Assembly: GCF_010731795.1 (NCBI RefSeq) | Contig: NZ_AP022591.1 | Span: 3,410,001 to 3,474,000, forward strand | Length of the DNA: 64,000 nt | Source: Mycolicibacterium celeriflavum | GTDB lineage: Bacteria > Actinomycetota > Actinomycetes > Mycobacteriales > Mycobacteriaceae | Direction of reading: 5' to 3' | In this document: piece after piece, positions 1 through 9,431 of the stretch | Numbering within the stretch: position 1 is the first letter of the stretch | How the letters are laid out: each line of letters starts with the position of its first letter | Notes under the pieces: model-generated | Databases searched by the model: none | Seen by the model: only the letters and a program-made list of their open reading frames with translations | What the model was told of the DNA's origin: nothing | Translations under genes and position numbers: made by a program

Positions 1-856
1 CAACTTCTCGTCGCCGAAGAACCCGACGGAAGCACGGATCACACCGGACGATGTGATCGACGTGACGAACGTGACCACGGAGTTCAACACGTTGTTCGAG
101 ACCATCGTGTCGATCTCCGAACAGGTCGACCCGATCAAGCTGAACCAGACGCTGGCCGCGACCGCCGAGGCGCTCGACGGGTTGGGCGACCGGTTCGGAC
201 AGTCGATCATCAACGGCAACCAGATCCTCACCGACGTCAATGCCCGGATGCCGGAACTCCGTCGGGACAACCGGCTGTTGGCCGACCTCGGCGAGGTGTA
301 CGCGAACGCGGCGCCCGACCTGTTCGCCGGGCTGGAGAACGCGGTCACCACCGCCCGCACGCTCAATGAGCAAAGGGCGAACCTCGATCAAGCGCTGGTC
401 GCCTCGATCGGATTCGGCAACACCGGTGCGGACATCTTCGAGCGCAGTGCGCCGTACCTGATTCGCGGCACCGAAGACCTTCTGACGACATCGAAGACGC
501 TCGACGAGTACAGCCCTGCGCTGTTCTGCACCATTCGAAATTTTCACGACGTGGAGCCAAAAGTCGCTGCATCCCTTGGCGGCAACGGGTATTCGCTGCA
601 GACCCTGTCCACCATTGAAGGCGCCGGTAACCCCTATGTGTATCCGGACAACCTGCCGCGGGTGAACGCGCGCGGTGGCCCCGAGGGCCGGCCGGGCTGC
701 TGGCAGCCGATCACGCGCGACCTGTATCCCGCGCCGTATCTTGTGGCGGACACGGGTGTTTCGATCGCGCCGTACAACCACTTCGAGTTGGGCCAGCCGA
801 TCCTGATCGAGTACGTCTGGGGTCGCCAGGTCGGGGAGAACACGATCAACCCATGA
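1..856 (+). CDS. mce1A: Mce1A, C-terminal part (gene starts before the window)
   Basis: The reading frame is open from base 2, so the first in-window GTG (53) is not the real start; about 284 C-terminal residues are present. This is the substrate-binding (MCE) subunit of a mce1-type lipid importer, which in mycobacteria moves fatty acids and mycolates across the envelope with the YrbE permeases and MceG ATPase. The N-terminal membrane anchor and MCE domain lie upstream. What remains is the helical region typical of MceA and the characteristic end VWGRQVGENTINP. The stop overlaps the start of mce1B (ATGA), as expected in a translationally coupled mce operon. The mce1 assignment, rather than another mce, follows from the downstream genes (Rv0175-Rv0178 type, pirin, sigG, monoacylglycerol lipase). 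Confidence 0.95.
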   Translation, partial: NFSSPKNPTEARITPDDVIDVTNVTTEFNTLFETIVSISEQVDPIKLNQTLAATAEALDGLGDRFGQSIINGNQILTDVNARMPELRRDNRLLADLGEVYANAAPDLFAGLENAVTTARTLNEQRANLDQALVASIGFGNTGADIFERSAPYLIRGTEDLLTTSKTLDEYSPALFCTIRNFHDVEPKVAASLGGNGYSLQTLSTIEGAGNPYVYPDNLPRVNARGGPEGRPGCWQPITRDLYPAPYLVADTGVSIAPYNHFELGQPILIEYVWGRQVGENTINP

Positions 857-1884
857 AAATCACCGGTACCGCCATCAAGCTCGGCGCCTTCTCAGTGGTG
901 CTGCTGCTGTTCACCGCGATTATCGTGGTGGTGTTCGGACAGATGCGCTTCGACCGCACCACCAGCTACTCGGCGATCTTCTCGAGCGCCAGCGGGCTAC
1001 GCGCCGGCCAGTTCGTCCGCGCGTCGGGCGTCGAGGTCGGCAAGGTTGACAGCGTCGAGTTGGTCAACGGCGGATCGCAGGCGAAGGTCGAATTCAATGT
1101 CGACCGATCGCTGCCGATGTTCGAGGGCACCACCGCCTCGGTGCGGTACCTGAACCTCATCGGCGACCGCTATCTGGAACTCAAGCGGGGTGACAGCGAC
1201 AAGCGGCTGCCCAGCGGCGCAACGATCCCGCTCGAGCAGACCCAGCCCGCACTGGATCTCGACGCGCTGATCGGCGGCTTCCGGCCGGTGTTCCGCGCGC
1301 TGGACCCGGAGAAGGTCAACACCATCGCCGAGTCGATCATCACGGTCTTCCAGGGCCAGGGCGGCACGATCAACGACATCCTGGACCAGACCGCCTCGCT
1401 CACATCGGCGCTGGCCGACCGCGACCAGGCGATCGGCGAGGTGATCCGCAACCTGAACACCGTGCTGGACACCACGGTCAAGCATCAGGCCGAGTTCGAC
1501 CAGACCGTGCAGGATTTCGAGAAGCTGATCACCGGCTTGAAGAACCGCGCGGATCCGATCGCCACCTCGGTCGGGGATATCAGCGACGCGGCGGGCACGG
1601 TCGCCGACCTGCTCGCCGACAACCGGCCGCTGCTGCAGAGCACCGTCGGACATCTCGAGGTCATCCAGCAACCGCTGATCGATCAGAAGGACGAGCTCAA
1701 CGACTTGCTCACCAGGCTGCCCACCGCGTTCAAGATCATCGGCAGGGCCGGCGGTATCTACGGCGACTTCTTCAACTTCTACGCCTGCGATATCTCCTTG
1801 CGGCTCAACGGCCTTCAGCCGGGTGGGCCGGTCCGGACCGTCAAACTCTTCAGTCAGCCGTCGGGTAGGTGCACACCGCAATGA
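853..1884 (+). CDS. mce1B: Mce1B, MCE-family lipid importer subunit
   Basis: 343 residues, close to the 346 of M. tuberculosis Mce1B. There is one N-terminal membrane segment (about residues 9-30) and then an MCE domain (about 36-115) with the conserved stretch GQFVRASGVEVGKV. The rest is helical and heptad-like, as in the MCE proteins that build the periplasmic tunnel. The ATG at 853 overlaps the mce1A stop by four bases and the gene end overlaps mce1C, so it is expressed as part of the operon. It should sit in the cell envelope anchored in the inner membrane and assemble with Mce1A and Mce1C-F into a heterohexamer. Family membership is seen directly; the exact lipid is inferred from mce1 literature. 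Confidence 0.95.
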   Translation: MKITGTAIKLGAFSVVLLLFTAIIVVVFGQMRFDRTTSYSAIFSSASGLRAGQFVRASGVEVGKVDSVELVNGGSQAKVEFNVDRSLPMFEGTTASVRYLNLIGDRYLELKRGDSDKRLPSGATIPLEQTQPALDLDALIGGFRPVFRALDPEKVNTIAESIITVFQGQGGTINDILDQTASLTSALADRDQAIGEVIRNLNTVLDTTVKHQAEFDQTVQDFEKLITGLKNRADPIATSVGDISDAAGTVADLLADNRPLLQSTVGHLEVIQQPLIDQKDELNDLLTRLPTAFKIIGRAGGIYGDFFNFYACDISLRLNGLQPGGPVRTVKLFSQPSGRCTPQ

Positions 1885-3455
1885 GGACGCTCGAAGGGTC
1901 GAACCGGGTCCGTGGCGGGTTGATGGGAATCATCATCCTGATCATCGTCATCGGCGTGGGACAGAGCTTCGCCAGTGTCCCGATGCTTTTCGCATCGCCC
2001 ACCTACTATGCGTACTTCTCTGACACCGGTGGCATCGGCACGGGCGACAAGGTGCGCATCGCTGGCGTGGACGTCGGCGATGTGCGCAGCATGGAGATCG
2101 AGGGCGACAAGGTCAAGATCGGCTTCGGGCTTGGCGGGACGCAGATCGGCACCGACAGCCGCGCCGCCATCCGCACCGACACCATTCTCGGACGCCGCAC
2201 CATGGAGATCGAGCCACGCGGTTCGGAACCGTTGCGCGCGAACGGCGTTCTGCCACTCGGCCAGACGACGACGCCGTACCAGATCTACGACGCGTTCTTC
2301 GACGTGACGAAGGCCGCCTCGGATTGGGACACCCAGACCGTGAAGCGTTCGCTGAACGTGCTCTCGGAGACCATCGACCAGACCTATCCACACCTGAGCG
2401 CCGCGCTCGACGGGGTGGCCCGGTTCTCCGACACCATCGGCAAGCGCGACGAGGACATCAAGAAGCTGCTGAGCAACGCCAACAAAATCGCGGGCATCCT
2501 GGGCAGCCGCAGTGAACAGATCAACCAATTGCTGGTCAACGCCCAGACCTTGCTCGGCGCGATCAATGAGCGCCAGTACGCGGTGAGCATGCTGCTCGAG
2601 CGCGTCGGCTCGTTCTCCGAACAGGTCAAGGGCTTGATCGACGACAACCCGAACCTCAACCGGGTGCTCGAACAACTCCGCGTGGTCAGCGGCGTGCTGG
2701 TCGACCGCAAGTACGACCTGATGGACACCCTGACCACGGTCGCAAGCTTCGTGGCGTCGCTCGGTGAAGCGGTCGCTTCGGGCCCGTACTTCAAGGTCAT
2801 GCTGGTCAACCTGCTGCCGGGCCAGATCCTGCAGCCGTTCGTGGACGCCGCCTTCAAGAAGCGCGGTATCGACCCGCAGAAGTTCTGGCGCGACGCGGGC
2901 CTGCCCGCCTGGCGGTTCCCGGACCCGAACGCGCAGGGCTTCGAGAACGGCGCCCCGCCGCCGGGACCGGCCGTGCTCGAAGGCACCCCCGAGAACCCGG
3001 GACCCGGTGTGCTGAAGGGCTCACCGTGCTCGTACACGCCGCCGGCCGACGGTCTGCCGACACCAGGCGACCCGCTGCCCTGCGCGGATCTGTCCGTGGG
3101 GCCGTTCGGCGGTCCCGCGTACGGGCCACCCAATGTGGCGACCTCTGACCCGAATGTGCACGGCCCGCAGCCGTCTCCGGGCGTGCCGGCCGCGGCGATT
3201 CCGGGTCAGATCTCGCCGCCGGTGCCGGGTGCGGACATGCCGCTGCCGCCGGCCCCGCCAGGAGCGCGCACAGTGCCGGTCGGGCCGCAACCGCCGCTGC
3301 CGCCGGATTTCACGCCGGGCATCGCACCGTTGCCACCGGCGTTGCCCGCGCCGGCGGTCCCGGGCCCCGGTCAGCAGCTGCCACCCGCCAACACGCCACC
3401 GCTGCCGGGGAACCCACCGTTCCTGCCGCCACTCTCTCAGGGACAGGGGGGCTGA
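1881..3455 (+). CDS. mce1C: Mce1C, MCE-family lipid importer subunit
   Basis: The ATG at 1881 overlaps the mce1B stop (ATGA) and gives 524 residues beginning MRTLEGSNRVRGGL; a GTG four codons upstream is possible but less likely. A membrane segment (about 14-35) is followed by the MCE domain with GDKVRIAGVDVGDV, then a long helical stretch. From about residue 350 the tail is extremely proline-rich, a known feature of Mce1C/Mce1D that probably extends through the cell wall. The gene is four bases upstream of mce1D. It acts as one of the six MCE tunnel subunits. Confidence 0.95.
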   Translation: MRTLEGSNRVRGGLMGIIILIIVIGVGQSFASVPMLFASPTYYAYFSDTGGIGTGDKVRIAGVDVGDVRSMEIEGDKVKIGFGLGGTQIGTDSRAAIRTDTILGRRTMEIEPRGSEPLRANGVLPLGQTTTPYQIYDAFFDVTKAASDWDTQTVKRSLNVLSETIDQTYPHLSAALDGVARFSDTIGKRDEDIKKLLSNANKIAGILGSRSEQINQLLVNAQTLLGAINERQYAVSMLLERVGSFSEQVKGLIDDNPNLNRVLEQLRVVSGVLVDRKYDLMDTLTTVASFVASLGEAVASGPYFKVMLVNLLPGQILQPFVDAAFKKRGIDPQKFWRDAGLPAWRFPDPNAQGFENGAPPPGPAVLEGTPENPGPGVLKGSPCSYTPPADGLPTPGDPLPCADLSVGPFGGPAYGPPNVATSDPNVHGPQPSPGVPAAAIPGQISPPVPGADMPLPPAPPGARTVPVGPQPPLPPDFTPGIAPLPPALPAPAVPGPGQQLPPANTPPLPGNPPFLPPLSQGQGG

Positions 3456-3458
3456 TCG

Positions 3459-5114
3459 ATGACAACGATCTTCAACATCCGAAACCTGAAGTTGCCCAAG
3501 GTTTCCCGGGTGACCGTCATCATCGGCGCGCTGGTCGTGGTGCTGGCGTTGGTGGCCGCCTTCGTCGGGTACAACCTGTACAAGAAGCTGACCACCAACA
3601 CCGTCGTCGCCTATTTCACCGACACGCTGGCGCTGTATCCCGGCGACAAGGTGCAGATCATGGGGGTGAAGGTCGGCTCGATCGACGCGATCGAACCGGC
3701 CGGCGACAAGATGAAGGTCACCTTCCACTACGAGAACAAGTACAAGGTGCCCGCCAACGCCACCGCGTCGATCCTGAACCCGAGCCTGGTGGCGTCGCGC
3801 ACCATCCAGCTGTCGCCGCCGTACACCGGCGGGCCGGTGATGGAGGACGGTGCGGTCATCCCGCTGGAGCGTACGCAGGTGCCGGTCGAGTACGACGAGC
3901 TGCGTGACTCGATCAACCGGATCCTGACCGATCTGGGGCCGACGCCGGAGCAGCCCATGGGCCCGTTCGGCGACATCATCGAATCCGCGGCCGACGGCTT
4001 CGCGGGCAAGGGCAAGCAGCTCAACGAGACGTTGAACAACCTGTCGGAGGCACTGTTCGCGCTCAACGAGGGCCGCGACGACTTCTTCAGCGTGGTGAAA
4101 AGCCTGGCGCTGTTCGTCAACGCGCTGCACCAGAGCGATCAGCAGTTCGTCGCGCTGAACGACGATCTCGCCGAGTTCACCAACGCGTTCACCAACACCG
4201 ACCGCGAGGTCGCGAACGCACTGCAGGACCTCAACCAGCTGTTGACGACCACCCGCGGGTTCCTCGACGAGAACGCCGAGGTGCTCACCACCGACGTCAA
4301 CAACCTGGCCGAAGCGACCACCGCGATCCTGCAACCAGAGCCGCGCAACGGTCTGGAGACCGCCCTACACGTGTTCCCGAATCTCGGCGCGAATCTCGTG
4401 AATATTGCTTCTCCGGTCACCGGTGGCATAAACAGCTACGCCGTCATAAACAACTTCGCCAATCCGCTGCAGTTTGTGTGCAGTGCAATCCAGGCGGGCA
4501 GCCGGCTGGGTTATCAGGAGTCGGCCGAGATGTGCGCGCAGTACCTAGCGCCGATCCTGGACGCGATCAAGTTCAACTTCCCGCCGTTCGGGATCAACCA
4601 GTTCAGCTCGGCGATGACGCTGCCCAAGCAGATCGCCTACTCCGAGCCGCGGCTGCAGCCGCCGCCGGGCTACAAGGACACGACCGTGCCGGGCATCTGG
4701 TCACGCGACACCTTGTTCTCGCACGGCAACCACGAACCGGGCTGGGTCGCCGCGCCGGGTATGCAGGGTGTCGACGTGCAACCGTTCACGGCGAACATGA
4801 TGACCCCGGAGTGCCTGGCGGAACTGTTGGGCGGACCCAACTGTGTGGTCCCCGCGGCACCGCCGGCGTTCGGCACGACGCGCAACGGCAATCTGCCCGG
4901 TCCGCCGAATGCCTTCGACCAGAACAACCCGCTGCCGCCGCCGTGGTACCCGCAGCCGGGCCCGCCGCCGCCGCCGGCGCCGGGTGTGATCCCGGGCGAT
5001 CCGGGCGGAGCGGCGATGGCCGGCCCGCTGCCGGCTCCCGGCCCGGGACCGGGGCCCGCTCCGGCCGCGCCCGCCCCGGCAGGGCCGCCGCTACCAGCAG
5101 AGGCAGGTCGGTGA
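3459..5114 (+). CDS. mce1D: Mce1D, MCE-family lipid importer subunit
   Basis: 551 residues starting at ATG 3459, slightly longer than the 530 of M. tuberculosis Mce1D. A single membrane helix (about 18-40) precedes the MCE domain with the signature PGDKVQIMGVKVGSID. A helical region follows, and a Pro/Gly/Ala-rich tail (about 490-551) ends the protein. The spacing to mce1C is three bases, and the stop overlaps the mce1E start by one base (TGATG). Expected role: envelope-spanning subunit of the Mce1 lipid importer. The proline-rich tail is low-complexity and probably varies fast between species. Confidence 0.95.
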   Translation: MTTIFNIRNLKLPKVSRVTVIIGALVVVLALVAAFVGYNLYKKLTTNTVVAYFTDTLALYPGDKVQIMGVKVGSIDAIEPAGDKMKVTFHYENKYKVPANATASILNPSLVASRTIQLSPPYTGGPVMEDGAVIPLERTQVPVEYDELRDSINRILTDLGPTPEQPMGPFGDIIESAADGFAGKGKQLNETLNNLSEALFALNEGRDDFFSVVKSLALFVNALHQSDQQFVALNDDLAEFTNAFTNTDREVANALQDLNQLLTTTRGFLDENAEVLTTDVNNLAEATTAILQPEPRNGLETALHVFPNLGANLVNIASPVTGGINSYAVINNFANPLQFVCSAIQAGSRLGYQESAEMCAQYLAPILDAIKFNFPPFGINQFSSAMTLPKQIAYSEPRLQPPPGYKDTTVPGIWSRDTLFSHGNHEPGWVAAPGMQGVDVQPFTANMMTPECLAELLGGPNCVVPAAPPAFGTTRNGNLPGPPNAFDQNNPLPPPWYPQPGPPPPPAPGVIPGDPGGAAMAGPLPAPGPGPGPAPAAPAPAGPPLPAEAGR

Positions 5115-6265
5115 TGAGCGTTCGTAGGTGGAGCAGGTTCGCGCAGCGAGCCGTCGCGCTGGGCGCGGTCGCGCTCGTGCTGAGTTCCTGCGGTAACTGG
5201 AAGGGCATCGCGAACGTGCCGTTGCCGGGCGGTCCGGGCACGGGGCCGAACGCGACGACGATCTATGTGCAGATGCCGGACACCTTGGCGCTCAACGTGA
5301 ACAGCCGGGTGCGGGTCGCCGACGTCTATGTCGGCCGGGTGCGCGCCATCGAGCTGAAGAACTGGGTCGCGACGCTGACGCTGGATCTGCAGCCCGACAT
5401 CGAACTGCCCAGGAACGCCCTAGCCCGCATCGGCCAGACCAGCTTGTTGGGTTCACAGCATGTGGAGCTGGAGCCGCCGCCGAACCCGTCGCCGGAGCCG
5501 CTGCAAAGCGGTGACACGATCCCGCTCGCGAACTCGTCGGCCTACCCGAGCACCGAGCGGGTGCTGGCGAGCATCGCCACCATCCTGCAGGGCGGCGGGG
5601 TGCAGAACCTCGAGGTCATCCAGACCGAGATCTTCAACGTGCTCAACGGCCGGGCCGATGAGATCCGCGAGTTTTTCAACAAGCTGGACACGTTCACCGC
5701 CGAATTGAACCAGCAGCGCCAGGACATCACGCGCGCAATCGATTCCACCGACCGGCTACTCACGATCGTCGCGGAGCGCAACAACACGCTGGACCGGGTG
5801 TTGACCGAGTTCCCGCCGCTGATCAAGCATTTCGCGGAGACGCGCGATCTGTTCGCCGACGCGGTGGAGGCCGTCGGCCGGATCAGCCGGGCCGCAGACA
5901 ACGCGTTGGCGCCGGCCAGCGACAATCTGCACACCAACCTGCAGAACCTGCAGCGGCCGCTCAAGCAGCTCGGGCGGGCGTCGCCGTACCTGATCGGCGC
6001 CCTCAAGCTCATGCTCACCGCGCCGTTCTCGATTGAGAACGTGCCGAAGGTGATCCGCGGCGACTACCTCAACGCGTCACTGATGGTGGACTTGACACTT
6101 TCGTCGCTCGACAATGCAGTACTGACGGGCACGGGCCTTTCCGGGATGCTGCGCGCGCTGGAGCAGGCGTGGGGTCGCGACCCGGCGACGATGATCCCGG
6201 ATGTGCGGTTCGTGCCGAACGCGCACAACGCACCGAACGGCCCGCTGGTGGAAAGGGGTGAGTGA
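5114..6265 (+). CDS. lprK: Mce1E (LprK), lipoprotein subunit of the Mce1 importer
   Basis: Start ATG 5114 (a GTG directly before it, 5111, is in the same frame) gives 383 residues; LprK of M. tuberculosis has 390. The N-terminus is a lipoprotein signal peptide: arginines, a hydrophobic run and the lipobox VLSSC with the lipidated cysteine at residue 26. The MCE domain follows (about 45-125), then helical repeats. MceE proteins are the only lipoproteins among the MCE subunits, which supports the assignment. A much longer frame that opens inside mce1D (4478) has no support and only exists because of the high GC content. The mce1F start follows three bases after the stop. Confidence 0.94.
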   Translation: MSVRRWSRFAQRAVALGAVALVLSSCGNWKGIANVPLPGGPGTGPNATTIYVQMPDTLALNVNSRVRVADVYVGRVRAIELKNWVATLTLDLQPDIELPRNALARIGQTSLLGSQHVELEPPPNPSPEPLQSGDTIPLANSSAYPSTERVLASIATILQGGGVQNLEVIQTEIFNVLNGRADEIREFFNKLDTFTAELNQQRQDITRAIDSTDRLLTIVAERNNTLDRVLTEFPPLIKHFAETRDLFADAVEAVGRISRAADNALAPASDNLHTNLQNLQRPLKQLGRASPYLIGALKLMLTAPFSIENVPKVIRGDYLNASLMVDLTLSSLDNAVLTGTGLSGMLRALEQAWGRDPATMIPDVRFVPNAHNAPNGPLVERGE

Positions 6266-6268
6266 GCT

Positions 6269-7837
6269 GTGCTGACCAGGTTCATCAGGATCCAGCTGGT
6301 GCTGTTCACCATCCTGACGATCGTCGCGCTGGTGGTGCTGGGGTGGTACTACCTGCGCATCCCGAGCCTCGTCGGTATCGGCCAGTACGAGTTGAAGGCC
6401 GAACTCCCCCGCTCGGGCGGTCTGTACGCGACGGCCAACGTCACCTACCGCGGCACGCAGATCGGCAAGGTCACCTCGGTCGAGCCGACCCAGCGGGGCG
6501 CGCTCGCGGTGATGAGCATCGATGACCGCTACAAGATTCCCGCCGACGCGACGGCGAACGTGCACTCGGTGTCGGCGATCGGCGAGCAGTATCTGGACCT
6601 GGTGTCGACGGGCGACGCGGACCAGTACCTGTCGCCGGGTTCGACGATCACCGAGAGCACCGTGCCCAGCGAGGTCGGCCCGGCGCTGGACGCCGCGAAC
6701 AGGGGTCTGGCGGTGCTGCCCAAGGAGAAGATCGACGCGCTGCTCACCGAGACGTCACAGGCGGTCGGCGGGCTGGGCCCGGCGCTGCAACGGCTGGTGG
6801 ATTCGACGACCAACATCGCGCAGGGCTTCAAGGACCATCTGCCGCAGGTCAACGACATCATCGTCAACGCAGGCCCGATCCTGGACAGCCAGGTGCAGTC
6901 CGGCGACAACATCGAGCAGTGGTCGCGCAACCTGAACGTGATCGCCGCGCAGTCGGCCGAGCAGGATGCGGCGCTGCGGAGCGGCCTCCAGCAGGCCGCT
7001 CCGACAGCCGACCAGCTCAACGCAGTGTTCGGCGGGGTGCGCGAGTCGTTGCCGCAGACGCTAGCGAACCTCGCGATCGTCACCGACATGCTCAAGCGCT
7101 ACAACAAGGGCCTCGAGCAGTCGCTAGTTCTCTTACCGCAGGGCGCGGCGGTGGCGCAAGCGGGCACGTTGTTTGAGGGCTACGGCCAACTGCCGCTCGC
7201 GTTAGGTGCACTCAACCAGCCGCCGCCATGTCTGACCGGCTTCCTGCCCGCGTCCGAGTGGCGCTCGCCGGCCGACACCAGCATGGCGCCGCTGCCGCGG
7301 GGCACCTACTGCAAGATCCCGAAGGACTACCAGGGCAACGTCGTTCGCGGCGCCCGCAACTATCCCTGCGTCGACGTCCCGGGCAAGCGGGCGGCGACGC
7401 CGATGGAGTGCCGCAGCGATGAGCCGTACGTTCCGCTGGGCACCAACCCGTGGTACGGCGACCCAAACCAGATCCTGTCCTGCCCGGCCCCTGGCGCGCG
7501 CTGCGATCAGGGCGTCAACCCGGGCCGCGGCGTCATCCAGGCGCCGTCGGTCAACAGCGGGATGAATCCTGCACCCGCGAGCGACCTGCCGCCGCCGAAC
7601 TCGACGGCGCCGGTCAGCGATCCGCTGAGCCCGCCCGGACAGGGCAGCGTGACCTGCAGTGGACAACAACCCAACCCCTGCATCTACACTCCGGCACCAG
7701 GGCCACCCGGCTCCACGGCGGTGTACAGCCCGAGCAGCGGCCAGGTGGTCGGACCCGACGGCGTGAAATACAACGTCAGCAACTCGAGTAACCCAGGAGA
7801 CGACGGATGGAAGGAGATGCTGGCACCCGCCAGCTGA
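6269..7837 (+). CDS. mce1F: Mce1F, MCE-family lipid importer subunit
   Basis: 522 residues from a GTG start, compared with 515 in M. tuberculosis. One N-terminal membrane helix (about 9-28), then an MCE domain that includes TYRGTQIGKVTSVE. After the helical part comes a cysteine-containing region and a Pro/Ser-rich tail. It is the last of the six MCE subunits and overlaps the next gene by 31 bases, showing that the mce-associated genes are cotranscribed. Confidence 0.94.
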   Translation: MLTRFIRIQLVLFTILTIVALVVLGWYYLRIPSLVGIGQYELKAELPRSGGLYATANVTYRGTQIGKVTSVEPTQRGALAVMSIDDRYKIPADATANVHSVSAIGEQYLDLVSTGDADQYLSPGSTITESTVPSEVGPALDAANRGLAVLPKEKIDALLTETSQAVGGLGPALQRLVDSTTNIAQGFKDHLPQVNDIIVNAGPILDSQVQSGDNIEQWSRNLNVIAAQSAEQDAALRSGLQQAAPTADQLNAVFGGVRESLPQTLANLAIVTDMLKRYNKGLEQSLVLLPQGAAVAQAGTLFEGYGQLPLALGALNQPPPCLTGFLPASEWRSPADTSMAPLPRGTYCKIPKDYQGNVVRGARNYPCVDVPGKRAATPMECRSDEPYVPLGTNPWYGDPNQILSCPAPGARCDQGVNPGRGVIQAPSVNSGMNPAPASDLPPPNSTAPVSDPLSPPGQGSVTCSGQQPNPCIYTPAPGPPGSTAVYSPSSGQVVGPDGVKYNVSNSSNPGDDGWKEMLAPAS

Positions 7838-8451
7838 ACCCCACCGATGCTGATGAGACGCCCGACGAGTCGTTAGCAGTATCCCCAGGCCCAGCGCCCG
7901 CCGAGGATCCGGACACCACAGAAGAACAGGTTTCGGCCGATCCCCGCCGACCGTCGCGGATCGGTCGCGGCCTGGCTGTCAGTATCTGCGCGGCGCTGCT
8001 CGCGCTCGCCGTCGCCGGGGGTGTCGCGGGATTCCTGCTCTTCAAAAATGACCAACGGGTCGCGGCCAGCGAGCGCGCCGAAGCGGCGGCACTGCAGGCG
8101 GCGAAGGATTGTGTGGCCGCGACGCACGCGCCCGACACCGCCGCCATGACCGCGGCGCAGACCAAGATCATCGATTGCTCGACCGGCGACTTCGCCGTGC
8201 AGTCCTCGCTGTACGCAGGGGTGCTGGTCGACGCGTACCAGGCCGCCGACGTGCGGGTGCAGGTTTCGGATATGCGCGCGGCGGTGGAGAAGCACAACGA
8301 CGACGGGTCTTTCGACATCCTGGTCGCGGTGCGGGTCAAGGTCACCAACTCCGACACCGCCGATGAGGAGCAGGGCTACCGGCTGCGGGTGCGGATGGCA
8401 CCGGACGAAGGGACCTACAAGGTCGCCGAGTTGGATCAGGTCACATCGTGA
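7807..8451 (+). CDS. Mce-associated membrane protein (Rv0175 type)
   Basis: 214 residues, nearly identical in length to Rv0175 (213). It has an acidic, disordered N-terminus (about 1-50), one membrane helix (about 55-78) and a C-terminal extracytoplasmic domain of the Mce-associated (Mas) fold, which resembles VirB8/NTF2-like domains and ends VAELDQVTS. The start lies inside mce1F and the end overlaps the RDD gene by four bases (GTGA). Mas proteins are thought to stabilise or assemble Mce complexes; this is family knowledge, the role here is inferred from the operon. Confidence 0.85.
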   Translation: MEGDAGTRQLNPTDADETPDESLAVSPGPAPAEDPDTTEEQVSADPRRPSRIGRGLAVSICAALLALAVAGGVAGFLLFKNDQRVAASERAEAAALQAAKDCVAATHAPDTAAMTAAQTKIIDCSTGDFAVQSSLYAGVLVDAYQAADVRVQVSDMRAAVEKHNDDGSFDILVAVRVKVTNSDTADEEQGYRLRVRMAPDEGTYKVAELDQVTS

Positions 8452-9431
8452 CATCGTCCACCCTGACACTCGACACGACCCCGGATTCGCCGGCCACCGA
8501 CCAGGCCACCGTGGAGCCGGTGGCGTCGTGGCCGGCCAGGGCCGGCGCGTTCGCCGTCGACGTCCTGATCGGGCTCGCCGTGCTGGTGACGCTGGCATTG
8601 GTTTCGCTGACCGCGCCGCTGCGCAGTCCGCTGTGGTGGTGCTACATCGCCGCGGTGGTCGTCGTGGTGTTGGTGATCGCGGTCAATCGCCTCGTACTGC
8701 CTGGCATCGTCGGCTTCTCGCTGGGACGCGCGGTCTTCGGCATCGCGGTCAGGAAGCGGGACGGCTCACCGGTCGGAGTGTGGCGGCTGCTGATTCGTGA
8801 CGGCGCGCACCTGCTCGACACTGTAGGGCTGTTCATCGGATGGTTGTGGCCGCTTTGGGATCGCCGAAATCGGACCTTCGCCGACCTTCTGCTGCGGACA
8901 GAGGTGCGCCCGGTGGCCCCGCCGGCGCGAAATGTGCGCAAGCTGACCGCAATTGCGCTGATCGTCGCGACGATCGGCTGCGCGACCGCGATCGGCGTCA
9001 ACTACTGGGTGGTGTACCGGCACGAGCGCGCGGTGGCCGCGACCAAGCAGCAGATCACCGAGCAGGGGCCTCGGATCGTCGAGGAGATGCTCAGCTACAA
9101 ACGCGACACCATGCAGGAGGACTTCACGCGCGCCCAGGCGTTGACCACTGACGGCTACCGGGACCAGTTGATCGCCCAACAGCAGGCCGCGCAGAAGGCG
9201 GGTGTCACCTCCAACGAGTACTGGGCGGTGAGCAGTGCCCTGCTCTCAGCGTCGCCAGACAAGGCCGAGATGCTGCTGGCGATGCAGGGCCAACGCGGCG
9301 ATGATCCGAAGAACCTCAAGTTCATCACCGCGACCGTTCGAGCGGATTTCGCGAAGTCGGACGACGGCCAGTGGCGGGTCTCTGATCTCACGGTGTTGAA
9401 GAGGCCACACATGAATGCGCAGGGCCGATGA
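8448..9431 (+). CDS. RDD-domain Mce-associated membrane protein (Rv0176 type)
   Basis: 327 residues (Rv0176: 322). The first half is an RDD domain (about 27-150) with membrane helices and the motifs FSLGRAVFGI and WDRRNRTFADLLLRT. A further helix near 163-185 leads into a C-terminal Mas-type domain ending in a strand that contains DGQWRVSDLTVL. It is thus a fusion of an RDD membrane module and a Mce-associated domain, as known for mce1 operons. The GTG start overlaps the previous stop, and the gene ends inside the next one. Confidence 0.85.
   Translation: MTSSTLTLDTTPDSPATDQATVEPVASWPARAGAFAVDVLIGLAVLVTLALVSLTAPLRSPLWWCYIAAVVVVVLVIAVNRLVLPGIVGFSLGRAVFGIAVRKRDGSPVGVWRLLIRDGAHLLDTVGLFIGWLWPLWDRRNRTFADLLLRTEVRPVAPPARNVRKLTAIALIVATIGCATAIGVNYWVVYRHERAVAATKQQITEQGPRIVEEMLSYKRDTMQEDFTRAQALTTDGYRDQLIAQQQAAQKAGVTSNEYWAVSSALLSASPDKAEMLLAMQGQRGDDPKNLKFITATVRADFAKSDDGQWRVSDLTVLKRPHMNAQGR

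Noticed and set aside
3000..3455. Proline-codon repeats in mce1C (and mce1D) as a possible repeat element
   Set aside because: Explained by the low-complexity proline-rich protein tails known for these subunits.
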